Shown one piece after another: positions 6,064 through 11,307 of a stretch of DNA of 11,307 nt; position 1 is the stretch's first letter; each line of letters begins with the position of its first letter. The stretch covers positions 1 through 11,307 of the forward strand of contig CALEJT010000056.1 in the NCBI GenBank assembly GCA_937898685.1, given 5' to 3'. Below the pieces are notes generated by a model. The model searched no databases. It was not told the DNA's origin and saw nothing but the letters and a program-made list of their open reading frames with translations. The translations under genes and the position numbers were made by a program. The DNA is from an uncultured Gammaproteobacteria bacterium. GTDB taxonomy: Bacteria; Pseudomonadota; Gammaproteobacteria; Pseudomonadales; Pseudohongiellaceae.

Positions 6064-6440
6064 CCCTCTGGCCAGCTTCCCGTACGACGGGCAGCCAGGT
6101 CGCCCGCCCCCGCAGGGTGCCGGGCCAGTGCAGAGAAAGTGACACGATCGCCGGCCAGCTGCTCCGGCCAAGTGGGAAAAACCGGGCTCCCACCAGCCCG
6201 CATGGAAGCCACTACAGCGGTGCACGACATCGCGGCCAAGGTGACAAGACGACGCGGCTCCGAACCGCGCAACACGAGACAGCAGTACCACCGGCCCCGC
6301 AGAGGGCCGGGCTTGAGGAGAGGGTAATGCAGCGACGCGCCTCAAAGGCCGTCAGTAGTCCTTCACGCCTTCTCCCAGACTTTTCACCGGTAGACGCTGG
6401 GCGGTTTCAGCCGCTGCAGGGCGTTTTTTCCTCCGGTGAA
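6038..6440 (+). ncRNA. Candidate structured leader RNA (or independent sRNA) upstream of nrdA
   Basis: From the predicted start near 6038 to the terminator there is a run of GC-rich hairpins. 6068-6072/6094-6098 encloses 6079-6083/6087-6091; 6102-6106/6121-6125 encloses CCC-gca-GGG. Then come 6150-6154/6164-6168; two alternative stems at 6172-6200; 6253-6257/6265-6269; a 7-bp stem CCGGCCC/GGGCCGG (6291-6297/6304-6310); and 6313-6318/6340-6345, which would mask an AGGAG. It ends in an intrinsic terminator. I compared it by eye with remembered features of RNase P RNA, tmRNA, SRP RNA and the cobalamin riboswitch and found no match. Expression, and whether it acts in cis on nrdAB or as a separate small RNA, are inference. 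Confidence 0.5.
6383..6440 (+). terminator. Intrinsic terminator nested in an outer stem, before nrdA
   Basis: ACGC (6394-6397) pairs with GCGT (6421-6424) and GCGG (6401-6404) with CCGC (6411-6414), with TG/CA pairs and a small bulge between them and a TTTCAG loop. Six Ts follow (6424-6429). A second, perfect 8-bp stem, TTCACCGG (6383-6390) with CCGGTGAA (6433-6440), encloses the whole. It can form only if polymerase reads past the T tract, so it may mark read-through transcripts. Confidence 0.6.
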
Positions 6441-6441
6441 C

Positions 6442-6461
6442 GACCACTAGATATTGTGGTC
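6442..6461. promoter_or_regulatory. NrdR-box-like palindrome directly after the leader terminator
   Basis: GACCACTA, GATA, TTGTGGTC: an almost perfect inverted repeat whose inner 16 bp (6444-6459) fit the NrdR box pattern. It begins 2 bp after the outer terminator stem and lies about 90 bp before nrdA. A second promoter overlapping it would make sense, but only weak hexamers are visible (for example GATATT at 6450-6455 without a good -35). Confidence 0.55.
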
Positions 6462-6549
6462 ATACAAAAACGAAAGCCGCTCGAAGCGGAAGGTCGAAGC
6501 AGCAACGAATCACACGACAAGAAAAAACGAATACAGCACGGAGCCTCCA

Positions 6550-9417
6550 ATGCACACCGAACCCAGCTACCAGCCCAGCAGCCCAGCAGCGCGCACCGTC
6601 CCCGCCGCCGATGACTCCATCAGCACCATGGCCCCCGGCCAGCTGCGCGTCATCAAGCGCAACGGCGCCGTCGTTCCCTACGACCCCACCAAGATCACCG
6701 TGGCCATCACCAAGGCCTACCTGGCGGTCGAAGGCGGTGTCGCCGCGGCTTCCTCGCGCGTCCACGAAACCGTCGCCCGTCTGACCGACGAGATCACCCA
6801 GACCTTCAAACGCCGCATGCCCTCCGGCGGCAGCATCCACATCGAAGAAATCCAGGACCAGGTCGAACTGCACCTGATGCGCTCGGGCGAGCACAAGGTG
6901 GCGCGCAGCTACGTGATCTACCGCAACGAGCGCGCCCGCGAGCGCGAGACGCAGCAGCAGCGCGAACCCGAGCGCCCCGACCTGCTCGTCACCATGGAAG
7001 ACGGCACCCAGAAGCCGCTCGACACCCACCGTCTGCGCACCATCGTGCGTGAAGCCTGCGAAGGCCTCGAAGGGGTCGACAACGAAAAACTGTTCCAGGA
7101 AGCCCTGAAGAACCTCTACAGCGGCGTGAACATCAAGGACGTGCGCGTTTCCGTGGTGATGACCGCCCGCGCCCACGTCGAAAGCGAACCGAACTACAGC
7201 TACGTCGCCGCGCGTCTTCTGATGGACAGCCTGCGCAGCGAAGCGTTGAGCTTCCTCGGCGTCACCCAGAGCGCCACCCAGAGCGAGATGCACTACCGCT
7301 ATCCCGCCACCCTGCGCACCTACGTCGAAAAAGGCGTGGAGCTGGAACTGCTCGACCCCGATCTTCTGAACTACGACCTCGCCCGTCTCGGCGAAGCCCT
7401 GCGCGCCGAACGCGACGACCAGTTCACCTACCTCGGCCTGCAGACCCTCTACGACCGCTACTTCCTGCACAGCAACGGCATCCGCTTCGAGCTGCCGCAG
7501 TTCTTCTTCATGCGCGTCGCCATGGGCCTGGCCAAGAACGAAGCCGACCGCGAAGGCCGCGCCATCGAGTTCTACAACCTGCTCTCCAGCTTCGACTACA
7601 TGGTGAGCACGCCGCAGCTGTTCAACGCCGGCACCCTGCGTCCGCAGCTCAGCTCCTGCTTCCTCACCACCGTGCCCGACGACCTCAGCGGCATCTATGG
7701 CGCCATCCACGACAACGCCATGCTGAGCAAGTTCGCTGGCGGTCTCGGCAACGACTGGACGCCGGTACGCGCCCTCGGCGCCTACATCAAGGGCACCAAC
7801 GGCAAGAGCCAGGGTGTGGTGCCCTTCCTCAAAGTGGTGAACGACACCGCCGTCGCCGTGAACCAGGGCGGCAAGCGCAAGGGCGCCGTCTGTGCCTACC
7901 TCGAAACCTGGCACCTCGACATCGAAGAGTTCCTGGAACTGCGCAAGAACACCGGTGACGACCGTCGTCGTACGCACGACATGAACACCGCCAACTGGAT
8001 CCCCGACCTCTTCATGAAGCGCGTCTTCGAAGACGGCGAATGGACCCTGTTCTCGCCCAACGAAGTGCCCGAGCTGCACGAACTGCACGGCCGCGCCTTC
8101 GAAGAGAAATACCTGGAATACGAAGCAAAAGCCCGCGCCGGTCAGATGTACATCTACAAGGTGGTCGAAGCGAAGGCACTGTGGCGCAAGATGCTCAGCA
8201 TGCTGTTCGAAACCGGCCATCCGTGGATCACGTTCAAGGACTCCTGCAACGTGCGCTCGCCGCAGCAGCACGTCGGCACCGTGCACTCGTCCAACCTCTG
8301 CACCGAGATCACGCTCAACACCAGCAAGGACGAGATCGCCGTGTGCAACCTCGGCTCGATCAACCTGGTCAAGCACATCACGCCGCAGGGCCTCGATCGC
8401 GAGAAGCTGCGCAAGACCATCCACACCGCCGTGCGCATGTTGGACAACGTCATCGACATCAACTACTACTCGGTGCCGCAGGCGAAGAACTCCAACCTCA
8501 AGCACCGTCCGGTGGGCCTGGGTCTGATGGGCTTCCAGGATGCGCTCTACGTGCAGAAGATCCCCTACGCTTCCGAAGCCGCGGTGGAATTCGCCGATCG
8601 CTCGATGGAGCTCATCAGCTACTACGCCATCGAAGCCTCCAGCATGCTGGCCGAAGAGCGCGGCACCTACGAAACCTACAAGGGTTCGCTGTGGGATCGC
8701 GGCATCCTGCCGATCGACTCGCTGGAACTGTTGCGTGAAGAACGTGGTGCGCAATACCTCGACATCGACACCTCGCGCACGCTCGACTGGGATTCGCTGC
8801 GCGCCCGCGTGCAGAAGCACGGCATGCGCAACTCCAACGTGATGGCGATCGCCCCCACCGCCACCATCGCCAACATCACCGGCGTATCGCAGAGCATCGA
8901 GCCCACCTACCAGAACCTGTACGTGAAATCGAACCTCTCCGGTGAATTCACGGTGGTGAACCCCTACCTGATCCGCGATCTGAAGGAGCGTGGCCTGTGG
9001 GATGCGGTGATGCTCAACGACCTCAAGTACTACGAGGGCAGCGTGCAGAAGATCGATCGCATTCCGGCCGACCTCAAGGTGCTCTACTCCACCGCGTTCG
9101 AGATCAACCCGCGCTGGTTGGTCGACGCCGCCAGCCGTCGCCAGAAATGGATCGACCAGGCGCAGTCGCTCAACCTGTACATCGCCGAAGCCAACGGTAA
9201 GAAGCTCGACATCACCTATCGCATGGCCTGGCTGCGCGGTCTGAAGACCACCTACTACCTGCGCGCGCTGGCCGCTACCAGCGCCGAGAAGAGCACGGTG
9301 GCTACCGGCACGCTGAACAAGGTGTCCGCCACCATCGATGAAGCCATGGCCGCCGGCCCCGCCGAAGTACCCAAGGCCTGCTCCATCGACAACCCGGACT
9401 GCGAGGCCTGCCAATAA
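6550..9417 (+). CDS. nrdA: Class Ia ribonucleotide reductase, large (alpha) subunit
   Basis: A 955-residue cytosolic subunit that reduces ribonucleoside diphosphates to deoxy forms with the NrdB radical partner. Two ATP-cone regulatory domains lie at about 32-130 (VIKRNG start) and 145-235 (VTMEDG start), making it longer than E. coli NrdA (761) and like the Pseudomonas aeruginosa type, in which the first cone is the dATP-sensing one. Active-site residues are present: Cys370 (SSCFL) and Cys599 (AVCNLGS) as the redox pair, Cys584 with Asn582 and Glu586 (NLCTE), and radical-transfer Tyr902-Tyr903. The C-terminal CEAC (Cys951, Cys954) is the thioredoxin-linked shuttle. ATG 6550 has GGAG (6540-6543) 6 bp upstream; upstream in-frame TTG 6454 would translate through an NrdR-like box and is rejected. 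nrdB follows after a 132-bp gap holding a strong hairpin. Confidence 0.96.
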   Translation: MHTEPSYQPSSPAARTVPAADDSISTMAPGQLRVIKRNGAVVPYDPTKITVAITKAYLAVEGGVAAASSRVHETVARLTDEITQTFKRRMPSGGSIHIEEIQDQVELHLMRSGEHKVARSYVIYRNERARERETQQQREPERPDLLVTMEDGTQKPLDTHRLRTIVREACEGLEGVDNEKLFQEALKNLYSGVNIKDVRVSVVMTARAHVESEPNYSYVAARLLMDSLRSEALSFLGVTQSATQSEMHYRYPATLRTYVEKGVELELLDPDLLNYDLARLGEALRAERDDQFTYLGLQTLYDRYFLHSNGIRFELPQFFFMRVAMGLAKNEADREGRAIEFYNLLSSFDYMVSTPQLFNAGTLRPQLSSCFLTTVPDDLSGIYGAIHDNAMLSKFAGGLGNDWTPVRALGAYIKGTNGKSQGVVPFLKVVNDTAVAVNQGGKRKGAVCAYLETWHLDIEEFLELRKNTGDDRRRTHDMNTANWIPDLFMKRVFEDGEWTLFSPNEVPELHELHGRAFEEKYLEYEAKARAGQMYIYKVVEAKALWRKMLSMLFETGHPWITFKDSCNVRSPQQHVGTVHSSNLCTEITLNTSKDEIAVCNLGSINLVKHITPQGLDREKLRKTIHTAVRMLDNVIDINYYSVPQAKNSNLKHRPVGLGLMGFQDALYVQKIPYASEAAVEFADRSMELISYYAIEASSMLAEERGTYETYKGSLWDRGILPIDSLELLREERGAQYLDIDTSRTLDWDSLRARVQKHGMRNSNVMAIAPTATIANITGVSQSIEPTYQNLYVKSNLSGEFTVVNPYLIRDLKERGLWDAVMLNDLKYYEGSVQKIDRIPADLKVLYSTAFEINPRWLVDAASRRQKWIDQAQSLNLYIAEANGKKLDITYRMAWLRGLKTTYYLRALAATSAEKSTVATGTLNKVSATIDEAMAAGPAEVPKACSIDNPDCEACQ

Positions 9418-9431
9418 ATCGGCGGCCTGTA

Positions 9432-9476
9432 GCGGTGCCGGCTGCTCACAGGAGAAGTCAGAGCAGTCGGCGCCGC
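9432..9476 (+). promoter_or_regulatory. Strong 16-bp hairpin between nrdA and nrdB
   Basis: Bases 9432-9447 (GCGGTGCCGGCTGCTC) pair completely with 9461-9476 (GAGCAGTCGGCGCCGC), counting two G-U wobbles, around a 13-nt loop. No T tract follows, so it is not an ordinary terminator. It may protect or process the nrdA 3' end or act as an RNase III site. The loop holds GGAGAAG, which also resembles a ribosome-binding or CsrA-type GGA sequence (speculative). Confidence 0.6.
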
Positions 9477-9549
9477 CGCAGACCAAGAAATACAGAATGA
9501 TTCGAGACAAGAACGCAGAGTGAAGAAAGATACGAAAGAGGAAAAAGCC

Positions 9550-10920
9550 ATGCTCAGCTGGGACGATTTCTACAGCGACGACACGCCGGCCAGCACCAAC
9601 GCTGCTGCCAACGCCGCCGCTCGCGCCAAGCTCGAGGAGACGCCCGTTGCGGCTCCCGTACAAGCAGCCGCCCCTGCCGCTGCCCCGGTTGCGCCTGCCG
9701 CACCGGTAGCCGCTGCAGCATCTGCGCCTGCTCCCGCCCCGGCTGCCACTGCAGTGGCGCATGAGATCGAACCGGCCGACGCCCCCGCGCCGCGTTTCGT
9801 CCCTCCTGCCGCACCGGTGTCCAATGATCCGGTGGCGCAGGCCAAGGCCGCCGTCGACGCACTCGATCCGAGCGAAGGTCTCGCCGAACTCGAAGGCTCG
9901 GCCGAACGCGTCACCGTCGATCAGAAACGCATGATCAACTGCCGCGCCGACCTCAACCAGCTCGTGCCCTTCAAGTACGAATGGGCCTGGCAGAAATATC
10001 TCGACGGCTGCGCCAACCACTGGATGCCGCAAGAGATCAACATGAACGCCGACGTCGCGCTGTGGAAAAACCCCGACGGCCTCACCGCCGACGAACGTCT
10101 CATCGTCAAGCGCAGCCTCGGCTTCTTCTCCACCGCCGACTCGCTCGTGGCCAACAACCTCGTGCTGGCGATCTATCGTCTGATCACTAACCCCGAGTGC
10201 CGTCAGTACATCCTGCGCCAGGCCTTCGAAGAAGCCATCCACACGCACGCCTATCAGTACTGCATCGAATCGCTCGGCATGGATGAAGGCGAGATCTTCA
10301 ACATGTATCACGAGGTGCCGAGCGTGGCGAAGAAAGCCAGCTGGGGCCTCAAATACACGCGTCAGCTCTCCGATCCGAACTTCAAGACCGGTACCGTCGA
10401 AACCGACCAGCAGCTGCTCAAGAACCTCATCGCGTTCTACTGCTGCATGGAAGGTATCTTCTTCTACTGCGGCTTCACGCAGATTCTGTCGATGGGCCGC
10501 CGCAACAAGATGACCGGCACCTCCGAGCAGTTCCAGTACATCCTGCGCGACGAGTCGATGCACCTGAACTTCGGCATCGACATGATCAACCAGATCAAGC
10601 TCGAGAACCCGCACCTGTGGAACGACGAAATGAAACAGGCTGCGACGCAGATGATCCTGGAAGCCACGCAGCTCGAAATCGACTACGCCCGCGACACCAT
10701 GCCGCGCGGTGTGCTCGGCATGAACGCCGTGATGATGGAAGAGTATCTGCAGTTCATCGCCAACCGCCGTCTCGTACAGATCGGCCTGAAGGAACAGTTC
10801 CCCGGCGCGCAGAACCCCTTCCCGTGGATGAGCGAGATCATGGACCTGCGCAAGGAGAAGAACTTCTTCGAAACGCGCGTGATCGAGTATCAGACGGGCG
10901 GCGCCCTGAGCTGGGATTGA
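9550..10920 (+). CDS. nrdB: Class Ia ribonucleotide reductase, small (beta) subunit
   Basis: A 456-residue diiron protein that holds the tyrosyl radical for NrdA. The ligand pattern matches E. coli NrdB with conserved spacing: Asp197, Glu228, His231, Glu301, Glu335, His338, and radical Tyr235 seven residues after Glu228. The C-terminal tail (IEYQTGGALSWD) is the segment that docks to NrdA. The N-terminus MLSWDDF is followed by an Ala/Pro-rich low-complexity stretch of about 80 residues (15-95) before the helical core begins near residue 118; E. coli NrdB (376 residues) lacks this. ATG 9550 follows AGAGGA (9537-9542) at a good distance; the upstream in-frame GTG 9520 is less likely because MLSWD is the expected start. 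Probably co-transcribed with nrdA and ended by the terminator after its stop. Confidence 0.96.
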   Translation: MLSWDDFYSDDTPASTNAAANAAARAKLEETPVAAPVQAAAPAAAPVAPAAPVAAAASAPAPAPAATAVAHEIEPADAPAPRFVPPAAPVSNDPVAQAKAAVDALDPSEGLAELEGSAERVTVDQKRMINCRADLNQLVPFKYEWAWQKYLDGCANHWMPQEINMNADVALWKNPDGLTADERLIVKRSLGFFSTADSLVANNLVLAIYRLITNPECRQYILRQAFEEAIHTHAYQYCIESLGMDEGEIFNMYHEVPSVAKKASWGLKYTRQLSDPNFKTGTVETDQQLLKNLIAFYCCMEGIFFYCGFTQILSMGRRNKMTGTSEQFQYILRDESMHLNFGIDMINQIKLENPHLWNDEMKQAATQMILEATQLEIDYARDTMPRGVLGMNAVMMEEYLQFIANRRLVQIGLKEQFPGAQNPFPWMSEIMDLRKEKNFFETRVIEYQTGGALSWD

Positions 10921-10928
10921 TCAACAAG

Positions 10929-10953
10929 AGGCCGGCTCACTGCCGGCCTTTTT
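10929..10953 (+). terminator. Intrinsic terminator after nrdB
   Basis: AGGCCGGC (10929-10936) and GCCGGCCT (10942-10949) form a perfect 8-bp GC-rich stem with the loop TCACT, followed by a five-T tract. It starts 8 bp after the nrdB stop and closes the nrdAB operon. Confidence 0.9.
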
Positions 10954-11031
10954 CGATGTTAACGAACATTAGTACGCACCACGCAACGCAGTAGACAGCA
11001 GTACCACCACTCACTGCAGAGGAACGCCTAC

Positions 11032-11307
11032 ATGGCAACCGATAAAACCGAATTCGAAGAAAACGCCGAGCAGGCGCTGATGACGCTCGAACAACTGAGC
11101 CAGACGCTGGAGGTCATGACCTGCGTCGTCGACCGCCTGAAGAACCACCTCACCCGTCAGCTCTCGCTGAACGCCGAACTGTTTCAGGACGACGCCGAGA
11201 AGGTGCGCCAGGCGGAGGAAGCCGAGCGCGTCGAAGCGGCGCGGCAACTACACGAGGAAAGTCTCGTGGTGGAGATTACGCAGAGGGAGATGGAGGATGG
11301 GGTGGCG
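11032..11307 (+). CDS. Small acidic hypothetical protein, N-terminal part
   Basis: An open frame of 92 codons begins at ATG 11032 and runs off the window without a stop. AGAGGA (11018-11023) lies 8 bp upstream. The sequence (MATDKTEFEENAEQALMTLE...) is rich in Glu, Ala, Gln and Leu with regular hydrophobic spacing, suggesting an alpha-helical, coiled-coil-prone cytosolic protein; it has one Cys (about residue 31) and no signal peptide or membrane segment. I do not recognise the family. It has its own leader after the nrdB terminator, so it is probably a separate transcription unit. An ATGTT-AACG-AACAT palindrome (10956-10969) lies in that leader and may be an operator. It could also be the start of a longer protein. 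Confidence 0.65.
   Translation, partial: MATDKTEFEENAEQALMTLEQLSQTLEVMTCVVDRLKNHLTRQLSLNAELFQDDAEKVRQAEEAERVEAARQLHEESLVVEITQREMEDGVA

Larger units (their letters stand above)
6327..6614 (+). other. Possible upstream ORF overlapping the nrdA start
   Basis: An open frame of 95 codons starts at ATG 6327 just after GAGGAGAGGG, a good ribosome-binding sequence. It runs through the terminator hairpin and the following NrdR-like box and ends at 6614, 65 bp inside nrdA in a different reading frame. The predicted peptide (MQRRASKAVSSPSRLLPDF...) is basic, resembles no family I know and ends in an Arg-rich run typical of off-frame reading. A coding gene is unlikely, but translation here could disturb the terminator. 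The AGGAG lies in the left arm of a predicted stem (6313-6318/6340-6345). Confidence 0.2.
6277..11008 (+). repeat. Dispersed 16-bp direct repeat (6277-6292 and 10993-11008)
   Basis: AGACAGCAGTACCACC occurs twice: in the nrdA leader and in the 5' untranslated region of the last gene. Similarity extends outward: CGCAAC lies just upstream of both and GCAGAGG lies 6 or 7 bases downstream of both. In the second copy that GCAGAGG belongs to the ribosome-binding site of the gene at 11032. Only the two short segments named here are the repeat; the span between them is ordinary sequence. Confidence 0.6.

Noticed and set aside
6038..6440. Known RNA families (RNase P, tmRNA, SRP RNA, 6S, cobalamin riboswitch) for the nrd leader
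   Set aside because: The conserved cores I remember are absent (for example GAGGAAAGTCC of RNase P, GCCACTG plus the B12 box, the tmRNA tRNA-like end), and no single long 6S-like hairpin forms. The judgement is by eye only.
6454..6549. Longer nrdA start at TTG 6454
   Set aside because: The extra 32 residues are basic and low-complexity, the TTG lies inside an NrdR-like palindrome, and ATG 6550 has a proper GGAG at 6 bp.
6460..10614. Very long open frame on the minus strand opposite nrdA and nrdB
   Set aside because: It is the antisense of two unmistakable genes with all catalytic residues. High GC codon bias removes stops on the opposite strand, and its translation is low-complexity (Val/His/Gly/Glu-rich) with no known motif.

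Overview
The window reads as chromosomal DNA of a GC-rich gammaproteobacterium. The evidence is a class Ia ribonucleotide reductase whose large subunit carries two ATP-cones and whose small subunit starts MLSWD, both like the Pseudomonas proteins, plus NrdR-type and DnaA-type sites in front of the operon and REP-like palindromes between genes. A Xanthomonadales/Nevskiales-like relative is possible, but the sequence alone does not settle the genus.

Layout. (a) 1-139: a 28-bp direct repeat with 96-bp spacing, ending in a strong palindrome. (b) 140-1687, minus strand: a hydantoinase B / N-methylhydantoinase B family gene with no hyuA partner visible. (c) 1688-2421: a gene-poor divergent spacer with an inverted pair of GTAGGTTGG-type palindromic repeats, a sigma70-like promoter and a terminator-like hairpin. 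(d) 2422-5573, plus strand: a compact cluster of argD (acetylornithine aminotransferase), argF (ornithine carbamoyltransferase, overlapping argD by 11 bp) and a FbpC/PotA-type ABC ATPase. (e) 5574-6549: nearly 1 kb without a convincing gene but dense in signals. (f) 6550-10920: nrdA and nrdB, then a clean intrinsic terminator. (g) 11032 to the end: the start of a small acidic protein, cut by the window edge.

The most interesting region is the nrdAB upstream region. In order it has a perfect palindrome resembling an NrdR box just after the ABC gene; a six-copy inverted GGGGACA repeat array; four TTAT-type DnaA-like sites in exact 11-bp phase; a near-consensus promoter with 17-bp spacing, overlapped and followed by two NrdR-like boxes 31 bp apart centre to centre; and a roughly 350-nt stretch of successive hairpins ending in an intrinsic terminator with a T tract. 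Another NrdR-like palindrome directly follows the terminator, and then comes the nrdA start. The promoter therefore lies about 510 bp upstream of nrdA with a terminator between them. Either this is an attenuated structured leader (a candidate cis-regulatory RNA for dNTP synthesis) or an independent small RNA gene sits there. I do not recognise the RNA as a known family.

Functionally, argD and argF supply steps of arginine synthesis, and nrdA and nrdB make deoxyribonucleotides. The DnaA-like and NrdR-like sites fit coupling of dNTP supply to replication initiation and to (d)ATP sensing. A 16-bp pair-perfect hairpin between nrdA and nrdB may tune the ratio of the two subunits after transcription.
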